From contig JBIKIQ010000017.1 in assembly GCA_044361535.1 (NCBI GenBank), positions 11,784 to 75,783 on the forward strand: a DNA stretch of 64,000 bases, read 5' to 3'. Below are positions 8,742-17,457 of the stretch, one piece after another. The notes below the pieces were generated by a model. That model was not told the DNA's origin. It ran no database searches and was given only the letters and a program-made list of their open reading frames with translations. Made by a program: the position numbers and the translations under genes. This DNA is from UBA952 sp044361535 (GTDB lineage Bacteria; Bacteroidota; Bacteroidia; Flavobacteriales_D; Crocinitomicaceae). The first letter of the stretch is position 1, and each line of letters starts with the position of its first letter.

Positions 8742-9927
8742 TCACAAGGATATAAAATCAACCATGTCCTCCAAAATATTTGGCCTCTTCGCGTCATTTG
8801 GTTTGGTGGTTTTTTCAACACGGATTTGGGGTGCTGAAGGACGGGGTTATATTTCAATCTTACTTGCAGATGCCGCTTTAATAGCCGTTTTTTCCAATAT
8901 TCTAGCGGGAAGTTCAGCCATGTTTTATATGAAGAAATTTGGTCAAGACAAAGTGTTTTTAACCAGTATTTGTTGGATTTTATTCTCTTCTATATTAGGA
9001 TCTGCCGTATTGACCTTTTTTCAGCCGATTAATTTTTGGCTTTTGAGTTCCTTAACTTTTTCCATTTCATTCCATACTTTAATAATTAATCAACTTTTTG
9101 TAAATCAGAAATTTAACAAAGCAAATGGTATTAGTGCCCTTGTGCAGTTGGTTTTTGTTAGTACGATATTTATTTTATGGATATCAAATTATAAAACCTC
9201 TTGGGAAATTTACTTTTTTGTTCAAATTCTAAGTGCCTTTATAATTTCAATTTTTTTTATAAACTACAATATCAAAAGCCTTATTAGTTGGGAAGAATTT
9301 CGATTGATGTTCCATTATGGATGGCGAAACGAGCTGAGCTACATGTTCCAATTTTTGAGTTATCGAATTTCTTATTTTTTTATTTTTCACGAATTAAGTG
9401 TTTCAGATTTAGGTGTTTTTGGTGTGATGGTTATTTTTGCCGAGTCTATTTGGGTGGCAAGTAGAAGTATTTCAACGGTTTTATTTGCAAAACAATTGGA
9501 TGATAAAGGAGAACTAGCTGGGCTTCATCGTGCACAAAGATTTGCCAAATATAGTTTATGGTTTAGTTTAATGGGAATTCTACTTATTTTACTTATTCCC
9601 GACTTTTTAATCACAAGTATTTTTTCACACGAATTTTCTTCGTCAAAATTAATTTTTCTAATTCTTGCACCGGGTATATTGGCTATTGCTGTTTCTACTG
9701 TATACGGACATTTTTTTGCTGCCGAAAATAACCAAACTATTTTGCTTAAAAAATCGATTGCTGGATTTATTGTTTCATTGATTTTAACTCCATTATTGAT
9801 TTATAAGTATGGGATTTTAGGTGCTACAGCGGCAATGTCTATTTCATATGTGGTAAGTTCTGTCATTTTAATTTTAGCCTTTAATAGACGAAAAAATGAC
9901 ATCTTAGGTTTACCAAGTAATTCATAA
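8734..9927 (+). CDS. Oligosaccharide flippase (Wzx/MATE-like)
   Basis: A 397-residue integral membrane protein with about 10-12 hydrophobic helices. The opening STMSSKIFGLFASFGLVVFSTRIWGAEGRGYISIL is characteristic of polysaccharide-export flippases of the MOP superfamily. The expected role is to flip lipid-linked oligosaccharides across the inner membrane. The ATG overlaps the end of the glycosyltransferase gene, implying translational coupling. A possible partner, an O-antigen ligase family protein, lies about 40 kb away in this window. The gene converges with the minus-strand DUF4442 gene, 6 bases from stop to stop, with no clear terminator between them. Confidence 0.82.
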   Translation: MSDHKDIKSTMSSKIFGLFASFGLVVFSTRIWGAEGRGYISILLADAALIAVFSNILAGSSAMFYMKKFGQDKVFLTSICWILFSSILGSAVLTFFQPINFWLLSSLTFSISFHTLIINQLFVNQKFNKANGISALVQLVFVSTIFILWISNYKTSWEIYFFVQILSAFIISIFFINYNIKSLISWEEFRLMFHYGWRNELSYMFQFLSYRISYFFIFHELSVSDLGVFGVMVIFAESIWVASRSISTVLFAKQLDDKGELAGLHRAQRFAKYSLWFSLMGILLILLIPDFLITSIFSHEFSSSKLIFLILAPGILAIAVSTVYGHFFAAENNQTILLKKSIAGFIVSLILTPLLIYKYGILGATAAMSISYVVSSVILILAFNRRKNDILGLPSNS

Positions 9928-9933
9928 TTAGGA

Positions 9934-10419
9934 TTACACTACTTTCAGGGATAATTCCATTTTGAACGTAGCTACAGTTTCATAGGAAGTGTTTTTAGCC
10001 ACAACTTCAATTTGTTGGTTCATTCGTTTACCTTCCTTTTTGCTAATTTTGATCATATCATGAATGATAATTCCTTGTTCACAAGTGAAATAGACGTCTG
10101 ACTCTGCTCTTTTTAAAAATTCAGCACTGAAAGATTTAAAAGCAAGTGAGATTTTATATTGATTCAGCTCTGAGATATAAAATGTATGAATTCCAACTGC
10201 TACATCCGCACCTACAGCCATAGCTCCAAAATACATGGAATTCAAGTGATTTTTCGTTCGTCTTCTCAATTTTATTTTAACAACACAATTCTCGGCGCCT
10301 ATCGAAACAAGTCTGGGCCTTATAAAAAATAGTATCGGTATTTTAACTAATCCTAGTAGAAATAATTTCCTTCGAACTATAGATAAAGCAACACTTTCTC
10401 CGAAATTACTACTGTTCAA
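9934..10419 (-). CDS. DUF4442 hot-dog-fold protein
   Basis: A 161-residue protein with the pattern of DUF4442, which is related to acyl-CoA thioesterase hot-dog folds: an N-terminal helix with SIVRRKLFLLGLVKIPILFFIRP, then RRRTKNHLNSMYFGAMAVGADVAVG, where the central helix and the N-H-x-N region normally sit. Enzymatic activity has not been established for most members, so a role in acyl metabolism is inference. It is the third gene of a minus-strand operon (PagL-like enzyme, DUF2807 lipoprotein, this gene), beginning 5 bases after the lipoprotein stop. Confidence 0.8.
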   Translation of the reverse strand: MNSSNFGESVALSIVRRKLFLLGLVKIPILFFIRPRLVSIGAENCVVKIKLRRRTKNHLNSMYFGAMAVGADVAVGIHTFYISELNQYKISLAFKSFSAEFLKRAESDVYFTCEQGIIIHDMIKISKKEGKRMNQQIEVVAKNTSYETVATFKMELSLKVV

Positions 10420-10424
10420 TTTGA

Positions 10425-11168
10425 CTAGAGTTTAATTAATTTTCCAGAACCGAATAGATGAGAGATTATTGATGTTGCTGTCCCTTCGTAGTATATATTG
10501 CCCAAGCCAGAAATTTCTGATTTTAAACTTGCATTTTCGGCATTAACATAACAGGGAGAATTGGCATTAGATACAATGGAAACAGAATTTTGAATCTTTA
10601 ACTTTCTCGTATCACAACTACCTTGAGTCATTATATTGAACGATGCTTTGTAAGCATTTCCTTCTAAGTGAAAATCTCCTGCACCATGAGAAATATAACC
10701 AAGTAGTGAATTTGAAATGTTCAATTTTAATTGTATGCTTCCCGCTCCATCATTCATGAAAAATTGGAAGTTAGATAAACGCAAGGTATCAGAAGAAGTC
10801 AACGTTTCAGTTCCTCGATAAGCCAAATAATTAATAGCTTTAAGATGTATTCTCACCTTTATAGCATCAGCTTTATAGTAAAGAAAATTACATTTATTAA
10901 GATTTTTTATTTCAATAGAACCATCTGTATCTTGTTTTACATCAATGAGTTTAATTAAATTTTTTCCACCGATAATTTCTATCTTATTCAATGAATCTTG
11001 AATAAGCTCAAAACTCATATTTTCATGCAAGGATAATTTCGTAAAATCACTTACATAAATTACAGTGTCTGCCAATTTTCCAGCGGTTTTCCAGCATGTG
11101 CGATTTTCTGCCTTTTTACATGAGGTAAACAGGATAGAGAACAATAAAATTTGCCATAATAGTTTCAT
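10425..11168 (-). CDS. DUF2807 (head GIN domain) lipoprotein
   Basis: A 247-residue predicted lipoprotein: the signal peptide ends in the lipobox LFTSC (Cys17), with lysines at +2 and +3. The rest is beta-rich and repetitive (VSDFTKLSLHENMSFELIQ, YRGTETLTSSDTLRLSNFQF, HGAGDFHLEG, SGLGNIYYEG), the signature of the DUF2807 or head GIN right-handed beta-solenoid common in Bacteroidota. The function of the family is unknown; a surface-exposed or periplasmic structural role is likely. The start codon overlaps the stop of the upstream PagL-like gene by 4 bases, so the two are translationally coupled. Confidence 0.85.
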   Translation of the reverse strand: MKLLWQILLFSILFTSCKKAENRTCWKTAGKLADTVIYVSDFTKLSLHENMSFELIQDSLNKIEIIGGKNLIKLIDVKQDTDGSIEIKNLNKCNFLYYKADAIKVRIHLKAINYLAYRGTETLTSSDTLRLSNFQFFMNDGAGSIQLKLNISNSLLGYISHGAGDFHLEGNAYKASFNIMTQGSCDTRKLKIQNSVSIVSNANSPCYVNAENASLKSEISGLGNIYYEGTATSIISHLFGSGKLIKL

Positions 11169-12271
11169 TCTACTTGTTTTTTCTTTTTGAGGGGAATAGA
11201 ATATCCAACTCCTGCTTCTGAATAATCAGCCCTGCCAAAATGAGTTTTTAGCATCCACTGTAGGTTTATTCCATTATTAAATTGATAGCGCATACCAATT
11301 TTGTGATAAAGTGGATCTTCAGGTTGAAATTTATCCCGAATGTAGGCACCCATACCAAAAACAAAATGAAAATGGTCGATTGGTAATAAATAACCTGCGA
11401 AAATACCCATTTGAAAAATATCCCATTGTGATTTAGGTATCTCTGGAAAATACGCCTTGATGGCTTGTTTTGAAATTAAATCAAGTGCTATTTCTATTCC
11501 CGCCTTGGGTGTAAATTGCTTTCTCAAATATAAATTTAACCCATAAACCGGATATTTTTTTGGATTATCGTTATAGGTTTCCTTCATCATGAAAATACTT
11601 GTGGCACCTATGTTCCATGATTTATAATTGTCCAGAAGTGGAATTATTTTCTGTTTGGAACTAATTTTCCCTAAACTTCTTGCATAACTAACAGACCCAT
11701 AAAAAATGTTTAAGCCAAGATTGGGAACACCAAATGATCCATTGCTGAAATGTGTAATATCAAGACCCAGTGAGAATTTATTTCTTCCCACGTAAAATTT
11801 AGAGTAAAGCCCAAGACAAACAAGTCCATTTACATGTGATCCTATGGCAATATTTTTAGGGTTATCGATTGGGTCATATATTTTGGGCGTATAACCTAGA
11901 CCCGTCCCAAATTGCCAGTCTAGACGAAAGAATTGTGTTGGTTTAATAACTGGTATGTGAATAAATCCATAAATGCCGGTAAATTTCCCCAGAATTGAGT
12001 CATTTCCGACGGATCCGTGAAAAAGTGAAATTCCTTGTTCGGGTAGTTTGTAGGTTTGATGCCACTTTTTTGTTCCCGTAGGTTTTCGATACCAGATCAA
12101 CTCAAAAGGATAGGCTATTCGATCGGGTAAATGAGCCATTGAACCTCTATGAGCCGCTAAGAAACCTGTTTTTTGTCTAAATTCCAAGGACCAATTAGAC
12201 TCTTGAGAACAAAAACTGAATGGAAAGAAAATCACTAAGAACTTAAACCAATTGTAACTCGGTAATTTCAT
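11165..12271 (-). CDS. Acyloxyacyl hydrolase (PagL-like lipid A deacylase)
   Basis: A 368-residue protein with a signal peptide (FFPFSFCSQ) and a predicted outer-membrane beta barrel. The segment LDITHFSNGSFGVPNLGLN (about residues 165-183) contains the His-x-Ser pair found at the active site of the PagL family. The expected reaction is removal of a 3-O-acyl chain from lipid A, remodelling LPS. It is longer than Pseudomonas PagL, as Bacteroidota versions usually are. It is the first gene of the minus-strand operon. A TAAATTTG box at 12321-12328 and a weaker TACTTTTA at 12292-12299 lie upstream, diverging from mazG. Confidence 0.82.
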   Translation of the reverse strand: MKLPSYNWFKFLVIFFPFSFCSQESNWSLEFRQKTGFLAAHRGSMAHLPDRIAYPFELIWYRKPTGTKKWHQTYKLPEQGISLFHGSVGNDSILGKFTGIYGFIHIPVIKPTQFFRLDWQFGTGLGYTPKIYDPIDNPKNIAIGSHVNGLVCLGLYSKFYVGRNKFSLGLDITHFSNGSFGVPNLGLNIFYGSVSYARSLGKISSKQKIIPLLDNYKSWNIGATSIFMMKETYNDNPKKYPVYGLNLYLRKQFTPKAGIEIALDLISKQAIKAYFPEIPKSQWDIFQMGIFAGYLLPIDHFHFVFGMGAYIRDKFQPEDPLYHKIGMRYQFNNGINLQWMLKTHFGRADYSEAGVGYSIPLKKKKQVE

Positions 12272-12320
12272 AACAGTTCTTGTATAGAGAATAAAAGTAT
12301 TGATCTTTCTAAAATTTAAA

Positions 12321-12328
12321 CAAATTTA
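12321..12328 (-). promoter_or_regulatory. Possible -7 box TAAATTTG for the PagL operon
   Basis: Exact TAnnTTTG match on the minus strand, 49 bases before ATG 12271. A one-mismatch alternative lies closer to the gene at 12292-12299. Confidence 0.35.
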
Positions 12329-12352
12329 CACATTCAATTGAAAGAAAGACAG

Positions 12353-12360
12353 TAATTTTG
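12353..12360 (+). promoter_or_regulatory. -7 promoter box TAATTTTG for mazG
   Basis: Exact TAnnTTTG match with 5 bases (aatta) to ATG 12366. The message is predicted to be leaderless or nearly so. Confidence 0.55.
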
Positions 12361-12365
12361 AATTA

Positions 12366-13142
12366 ATGGATGCACGATTACAAGCTTTTGAGCGACTTCT
12401 TACAATCATGGATGAATTGCGCGAGAAATGTCCGTGGGATAAAAAGCAAACCTTTGAAACCTTGAGGCCTCTTACAATTGAAGAAATGTATGAGATGACT
12501 GATGCGATTCTAGATAAGGATTTCAAAGAATTAGAAGGCGAATTAGGGGATTTGTTTCTGCATCTCGTTTTTTACTGTAAGCTAGGAACTGAATCAAGTT
12601 TATTTACCGTTGATAGCGTCCTAAATAGAATTTGCGATAAGTTAATTGTCCGTCACCCTCATATCTATGGAGAAGTTGAAGTTGCCGATGAAGAGGAGGT
12701 TAAAAGAAATTGGGAGAAAATAAAGTTGAAAGAAGGAAAAACGTCCATATTACAAGGCGTTCCAAACTCACTTCCTGCCTTGGTCAAGGCATCAAGAATT
12801 CAGGAAAAAGTGAAGGGAATCGGGTTTGAATGGGATAATTTAGACGATGTTTGGTCTAAAGTTTTGGAAGAGATGCATGAATTAAAAGTCGAAATAGATT
12901 CGAAATCTGAAAATATTGAAGAAGAGTTTGGTGATCTTATTTTTTCGCTAGTAAATTTGTCTCGTTATTTGAATATTCAATCTGAAAATGCTTTGGCCAA
13001 AACAAATACTAAGTTTATAAAACGCTTTCAACTTATGGAGGCATTAGTTGAGGCTCAGGATTTGAAATTGTCTGAAATGAAATTGTCTGAAATGGATGTA
13101 TACTGGGAAAAGGCTAAAAATATTTTAAAGAAAGTACAATGA
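12366..13142 (+). CDS. mazG: Nucleoside triphosphate pyrophosphohydrolase MazG
   Basis: A 258-residue, two-domain MazG that hydrolyses NTPs and dNTPs to the monophosphate plus pyrophosphate, a house-cleaning activity. The N-terminal domain shows CPWDKKQTFETLRPLTIEEMYEM, with the metal-binding acidic pairs continuing in ELEGELGDLFLHLVFY. The second domain repeats the pattern as MHELKVEI, then EEEFGDLIFSLVNLSRY. Length is standard. It overlaps the following MscS gene by 4 bases (ATGA), so the two are coupled. The promoter box is only 5 bases from the start codon. Confidence 0.95.
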   Translation: MDARLQAFERLLTIMDELREKCPWDKKQTFETLRPLTIEEMYEMTDAILDKDFKELEGELGDLFLHLVFYCKLGTESSLFTVDSVLNRICDKLIVRHPHIYGEVEVADEEEVKRNWEKIKLKEGKTSILQGVPNSLPALVKASRIQEKVKGIGFEWDNLDDVWSKVLEEMHELKVEIDSKSENIEEEFGDLIFSLVNLSRYLNIQSENALAKTNTKFIKRFQLMEALVEAQDLKLSEMKLSEMDVYWEKAKNILKKVQ

Positions 13143-13642
13143 ATTTTGCTGAATATAAATTGCAGATTTTTGAAACAGCCATTGTTTTGGTGTTTTTGAT
13201 CTTAGTTAAAATTATTGCGAGAAATTCAATAAATAGGATTTTATCAAAGTTTGATTTTGGCATAGAACGTAAGCGAATTAGCCATAAAATAGTTAATTTG
13301 TTTATTACGCTTTTTGCCTTAATATTTCTTGCAGGAATTTGGAACATTGATCGTTCACAATTAATGGTATTTATAACCTCAACGATAACTTTAGTTGGAG
13401 TAGGTTTTATTGCACAATGGTCAATTTTAGCCAATGTTACTTCTAGTTTGATTTTGTTTTTTAATCATCCAATGAAGCTTGGGCAAGAAATTCAAATTTT
13501 AGATAAGGAATATGATATAACGGGCACATTAGTCGATATTTCATTTTTCTTCCTTTATATCAAAACAGAGGATGGTGAAACAATTACAATACCCAATTCG
13601 GTAGTACTTAGTAAGGTAATAAAAATCCATCCGAAAAAATAG
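13139..13642 (+). CDS. Small mechanosensitive channel (MscS) domain protein
   Basis: A 167-residue inner-membrane protein with three hydrophobic helices. The third helix (about residues 82-108) and the following GQEIQILDKEYDITGTLVDIS match the MscS pore helix and the start of the beta domain. The usual C-terminal alpha/beta cage of MscS is missing, so the protein stops after the beta domain (TITIPNSVVLSKVIKIH). Short homologues of this kind exist in Flavobacteriia. Release of osmolytes under tension is the family role and is inferred here. Its start overlaps the mazG stop by 4 bases. Confidence 0.85.
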   Translation: MNFAEYKLQIFETAIVLVFLILVKIIARNSINRILSKFDFGIERKRISHKIVNLFITLFALIFLAGIWNIDRSQLMVFITSTITLVGVGFIAQWSILANVTSSLILFFNHPMKLGQEIQILDKEYDITGTLVDISFFFLYIKTEDGETITIPNSVVLSKVIKIHPKK

Positions 13643-13732
13643 ATTTTTGATGAAAGATGTCTATTTTCAAAGAGTTAAATGAGTGTCTGTCAAACTAATT
13701 GTTATTTTTGTTGGATTACAGGCGATTTCCTT

Positions 13733-13740
13733 TAATTTTG
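13733..13740 (+). promoter_or_regulatory. -7 promoter box TAATTTTG for the OmpA-family gene
   Basis: Exact TAnnTTTG match 28 bases before ATG 13769. A TTTG at 13707-13710, 22 bases upstream, fits a -33 element. Confidence 0.55.
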
Positions 13741-13768
13741 CTTAAATTAATAGTTACATAAGCTTTAG

Positions 13769-15457
13769 ATGAAATATTTAGTTACGATCCTTCCATTTGT
13801 TTTTTTACTTATTCCTTCGATTGCATTTAATCAAAAATCAATCAACAGTTGGTCTATTGATGCATGTTTTGGCGGTACTAATCCTGTTAAACCATATACG
13901 CCAGGTTATTGGTCAAATACTGTTTCCTTTTTTCATACTTCCGGTGGAGTGCGTTACATGTTCAATAATAAATTCGGAATTAAACTTGACGGCGGTTATG
14001 ATAGAGTAACCAATGATGTTGTCGGTGTTAATGGAAACAGTCTTCCTTTTAAATCGCACTATTACAGAACATCTATTCAAGGTGTTTTAGATATTGGTAG
14101 GATATTTACTTTTGAAAATTTTTCTGAAAAAACGAGTTTGTTGTTTCATTTTGGAGGTGGGGCGTCTCTTCTAACAAGCAAAGTAGCATCTGAAAATGAT
14201 AGAATGGTAAATTTCTTATTTGGATTTACACCTCAATATAAAATTTCGAAAAGATTAGCCATTAATGTAGATGCTTCATTTATTTGGCACATCTATCAAA
14301 AATATACTTTTGATATGCATTCTACGGTTGCCAAAAGAGGTTTTGATGGCTTTATTGCAAATGCCACAGTAGGAGTTAATTATTATCTTGGTAAGAATCC
14401 GGAACATTATGATTGGAGTTACTCACCTTGTTATCCGGATATGAGATACTTAGAAGATGAAAATAATAAGTTGAAACTTGAAAAAGAAGAATTAGCCAAA
14501 AAGCTTGGTGATGATGATAATGATGGGGTAATAAATTATCTGGATGAAGAAGACAATACTGAAATTGGTGCCTTAGTTGACATCAAAGGCAGAAATCTAA
14601 AAAATATTGATACAGATGGCGATGGAATTTTTGACTTCTATGATGAATGTCCTAATGAAAAAGGGGATCAAGTGAATAATGGTTGTCCTGAAAAGGCAAT
14701 TAATAATGTTGCCAATAATCAGAATAACAATAACGCAAACAATAATTCAAATAATCCAAACAACAATAACAACTCTTCGAATCAGAATAACAACAATGCC
14801 AATAATAATTCGAATAATCCAAACAACAATAACAACTCTTCGAATCAGAATAACAACAATGCCAATAATAATTCGAATAATCCAAACAATAATAACAACT
14901 CTTCGAATCAGAATAACAACAATGCCAATAATAATTCGAATAATCCAAACAACAATAACAACTCCGCGAATCAGAATAATAACAGCGCCAATAACAACTC
15001 GAATAATCCAAACAATAATAATAACTCTTCAAATCAGAATAACAACAACGCCAATAATAACTCGAATAATCCAAATTCATCAGTTCCTGAGTATACGAAT
15101 TATGTTAATGCAATCGCTGGAATGACAAGTGTTACCGATCTTCATTTTAGTCAATGGCAAAGTACCTTCTTGCCACAAGAAAATGCCTTGGTATCAGAGG
15201 TTGTATCCATGATAAAAAATAATCCGTCAAAGAAAATTGTAATTGTTGGTCATGCTGATAACGGTGGGGAATTTAGTAAAAAGATGGACATTTCAAAGAA
15301 GCGTGCAGAATCGGTTAAAAAATTTCTCGTTAATTCGGGAATTAGTCCAGATAAAATTGAAATCCAGTATGTTGGTGATTTAGAACCAAAATTTTTAAAC
15401 ACAACGACGAGTGGTAAATTTTTAAATAGAAGGGCTGAAATATTTATTGAAAAGTAA
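13769..15457 (+). CDS. OmpA-family outer membrane protein with Asn-rich tandem repeat
   Basis: A 562-residue protein with four regions. A signal peptide (LIPSIAFNQ) is followed by an 8-strand-like beta barrel (about residues 20-215), then thrombospondin type 3-like Asp-rich calcium motifs (DDDNDGVINYLDEEDN and DTDGDGIFDFYDECPNE, about 245-305), then a low-complexity linker made almost entirely of Asn (about 310-440), then a C-terminal OmpA peptidoglycan-binding domain (about 445-562, with IVGHADNGGEFSKKMDISKKRAESV and the terminal LNRRAEIFI). It probably tethers the outer membrane to peptidoglycan. The linker is encoded by a 63-bp tandem repeat. The arginase-superfamily gene starts 9 bases after it. 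Confidence 0.9.
   Translation: MKYLVTILPFVFLLIPSIAFNQKSINSWSIDACFGGTNPVKPYTPGYWSNTVSFFHTSGGVRYMFNNKFGIKLDGGYDRVTNDVVGVNGNSLPFKSHYYRTSIQGVLDIGRIFTFENFSEKTSLLFHFGGGASLLTSKVASENDRMVNFLFGFTPQYKISKRLAINVDASFIWHIYQKYTFDMHSTVAKRGFDGFIANATVGVNYYLGKNPEHYDWSYSPCYPDMRYLEDENNKLKLEKEELAKKLGDDDNDGVINYLDEEDNTEIGALVDIKGRNLKNIDTDGDGIFDFYDECPNEKGDQVNNGCPEKAINNVANNQNNNNANNNSNNPNNNNNSSNQNNNNANNNSNNPNNNNNSSNQNNNNANNNSNNPNNNNNSSNQNNNNANNNSNNPNNNNNSANQNNNSANNNSNNPNNNNNSSNQNNNNANNNSNNPNSSVPEYTNYVNAIAGMTSVTDLHFSQWQSTFLPQENALVSEVVSMIKNNPSKKIVIVGHADNGGEFSKKMDISKKRAESVKKFLVNSGISPDKIEIQYVGDLEPKFLNTTTSGKFLNRRAEIFIEK
14717..15076 (+). repeat. 63-bp in-frame tandem repeat, five full copies and one partial
   Basis: Each unit encodes 21 residues of the form NQNNNNANNN-SNNPNNNNNSS. 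Copies 1-3 are identical in protein. Copy 4 ends in SA, copy 5 has NNNSA at its start, and copy 6 stops after 15 codons. Synonymous changes (aac/aat) separate the copies. Copy number is likely to vary by slippage or recombination without breaking the frame. Confidence 0.95.
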
Positions 15458-15466
15458 ATTAGAGTG

Positions 15467-16510
15467 ATGACTGATTTTAATCCAAATGATGTAGGTATTG
15501 CAAACGGGAATTTATTTGGTTTCCCAGTTTCTGAAAATGAAGCAGACATAATTATTATTCCAGTACCTTGGGATGTAACAGCTTCTTACGGTAAAGGGAC
15601 AAGTTTGGGACCAAAGGCCATATTAGATGCATCAACACAATTAGATTTTTATCATCCTAAATTAGCTAAGGCATATAGCACCAAGGTATTCATGACTCCA
15701 ATTTCAGAAGATTGGTTGGCTATAAATGAAAAGTTATCAATTGGTTCTTTGGAGTATATTCAACATTTAGAAACTGGATCAGACGATCATTCTGAATTTT
15801 CATCTTTTCTTTCGGAAGTTGATGTTGCTCATAAAGCGTTAACTTCTAATTTAAAGGACCGCTGTGAAATACTTTTAAATAATAATAAAATTGTTGGAGT
15901 TTTAGGAGGAGAGCATTCGACACCACTAGGATTGATACAAGCATTAAACAATAAGTATTCTGAATTTGGAATTTTACAAATTGATGCGCACGCTGATTTA
16001 CGCGAGTCTTATGAGAATTTTAGTCAGTCTCATGCGAGTATCATGTACAATGTTTTACAAACATGTTCCAATCTTTCTAAATTAGTTCAAGTAGGAATTA
16101 GAGATATTGCACAATGTGAAGTGGATTTAATTGAAGCATCGCAAGGCAGAGTGGAAACCTTTTTTGATTGGGAGTTAAAAGAAAAGCAGTTTAGTGGTCA
16201 AACATGGGCATCTCAAGTGGATGAAATAATTAGTAAAGTACCTGAAAATGTTTACATTAGTTTTGACATTGATGGTTTGATTCCTTCACTTTGTCCAAAT
16301 ACGGGAACTCCTGTTCCGGGTGGTTTCACTTTAGAGGAAATTAACTTTCTTTTCTTTAAACTTGTTGACGCGGGTAAACGAATTATTGGATTTGATTTAA
16401 ATGAAGTATCACCAGGAAATTCAGGAGATTGGGATGCGAATGTCGGTGCTAGAGCACTTTGGAATTTAATCTGTTCGGTTGAAAAATCTCGAAGACTAAA
16501 TGAAAAATAA
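15467..16510 (+). CDS. Arginase/agmatinase/formimidoylglutamase superfamily hydrolase
   Basis: A binuclear-manganese ureohydrolase of 347 residues. The metal ligands are all visible: GGEHS, DAHADLR and the late SFDIDGLIPS. The N-terminus (DFNPNDVGIANGNLFGFP) and the IIIIPVPWDVTASYGKGTSLGP signature match the Bacteroidota group usually annotated as agmatinase or formimidoylglutamase. I cannot choose between substrates (agmatine, formiminoglutamate, arginine) from sequence. No histidine- or arginine-pathway gene is next to it. A GTG codon just before this ATG is also in frame; ATG 15467 is preferred. The last 11 bases overlap the next gene. Confidence 0.85.
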   Translation: MTDFNPNDVGIANGNLFGFPVSENEADIIIIPVPWDVTASYGKGTSLGPKAILDASTQLDFYHPKLAKAYSTKVFMTPISEDWLAINEKLSIGSLEYIQHLETGSDDHSEFSSFLSEVDVAHKALTSNLKDRCEILLNNNKIVGVLGGEHSTPLGLIQALNNKYSEFGILQIDAHADLRESYENFSQSHASIMYNVLQTCSNLSKLVQVGIRDIAQCEVDLIEASQGRVETFFDWELKEKQFSGQTWASQVDEIISKVPENVYISFDIDGLIPSLCPNTGTPVPGGFTLEEINFLFFKLVDAGKRIIGFDLNEVSPGNSGDWDANVGARALWNLICSVEKSRRLNEK

Positions 16511-17060
16511 GTTTCATATTCTCCCTAAATTTTTATTCGTAAAATCTTTTGTACTTTTTATCTTATTCTCCTATTTAGCGTATCGAAATCTGACTTTTAA
16601 CTCTTTAGTTTTAATGGCTGTGTTTTCCAGCCTTTTTTTTCAACAAATAATTATTGTTTTATCTGAACTTAAAAATGGTATTCGCCTAGTTGTTTGGATA
16701 TTGAGCTATTTTGTAAGTTTATCTTTTCTTATGAATATAGATAAGGAATGGTTCTTTTTAACTTGGAAATATCAACTGATAATTTTTCTTTTTATCCTTT
16801 TGAATTTGTTTAATCTTAGGTTCGTTTCGAAAAGAAATAAATTGCTTGTAATAGTCTCCTTTATTAATTCACTGGTGTTTTGTTTATTCCTAGGTTATAC
16901 AGTTTATTCTAATTTTGATGAACCATTTTACTTTAAAATAACTAAAGCACTAATGATCTATACCATTTTATTTAGTATTGTACTTTCTTTATCAAGACGG
17001 AAAAAAGGGCCGAAAGTAGTCGAAAGCAAAGATAAAAGTGAAGATAGTTCAGTAATTTAA
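16500..17060 (+). CDS. Integral membrane protein of unknown function
   Basis: I do not recognise this 186-residue protein. It has about five or six hydrophobic segments (for example FVLFILFSYLAYRNLTF, LVLMAVFSSLFFQQIIIVL, YQLIIFLFILLNLF and ALMIYTILFSIVLSL), followed by a short basic then acidic cytoplasmic-type tail (SRRKKGPKVVESKDKSEDSS). It starts inside the end of the arginase-superfamily gene (11-base overlap), so it is probably co-translated with it. Its 3' end overlaps the convergent SRPBCC gene by 12 bases. No transport or enzyme signature is visible. Confidence 0.65.
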   Translation: MKNKFHILPKFLFVKSFVLFILFSYLAYRNLTFNSLVLMAVFSSLFFQQIIIVLSELKNGIRLVVWILSYFVSLSFLMNIDKEWFFLTWKYQLIIFLFILLNLFNLRFVSKRNKLLVIVSFINSLVFCLFLGYTVYSNFDEPFYFKITKALMIYTILFSIVLSLSRRKKGPKVVESKDKSEDSSVI

Positions 17061-17450
17061 AAACTGTTCTTTCATTTGATTCGTCATATAATTAAAAAGG
17101 GCACTTAAAGGCTTTTCAACCAACATTTTTAAAAAAGCATTTACTTCACCATTAAATTCGATAAACCCCTTACATCCTTTATTGGTTGTAAAAGTATGAA
17201 TGGTTAGTTTAAAAGGAAAAGGTGATTTCTCTCCTGACGTTAAGTAAAGTTTATTTTCATCTCTTCCAGATTGAATAAGTGAAATTATAATTCCTCCTTG
17301 AACTTTGAAAGAACAACTATTTTCGTCAAATTTGAAATCTGAAATTTTATCTTGAGGAAGAAGTTTTTCAATATTTGACGAAATGGAAATAAATTCTAAT
17401 ACTTGATTAGTTGTAGCATGAATTTCAACTTCTTGACTCAGAATTTGCAT
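17049..17450 (-). CDS. SRPBCC-fold protein
   Basis: A 133-residue protein of the START/Bet v1-like SRPBCC superfamily. It opens with a strand and helix of the expected type (MQILSQEVEIHATTNQVLEFISI), then the LLPQDKISDFKFDENSCSF region, and ends with the long C-terminal helix (LKMLVEKPLSALFNYMTNQMKEQFLNY). Such proteins bind hydrophobic ligands in a central cavity; the ligand here is unknown. It follows pyrE by 7 bases, a pairing I recall from other flavobacteria, so they are probably one operon. Its 3' end overlaps the plus-strand membrane-protein gene by 12 bases. Confidence 0.8.
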   Translation of the reverse strand: MQILSQEVEIHATTNQVLEFISISSNIEKLLPQDKISDFKFDENSCSFKVQGGIIISLIQSGRDENKLYLTSGEKSPFPFKLTIHTFTTNKGCKGFIEFNGEVNAFLKMLVEKPLSALFNYMTNQMKEQFLNY

Positions 17451-17457
17451 AGGTTAT

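Noticed and set aside
14700..15080. 126-codon minus-strand frame across the Asn repeat
   Set aside because: It is a by-product of the 63-bp coding repeat read in antisense; the protein would be a Tyr/Cys/Leu-rich repeat with no start context.
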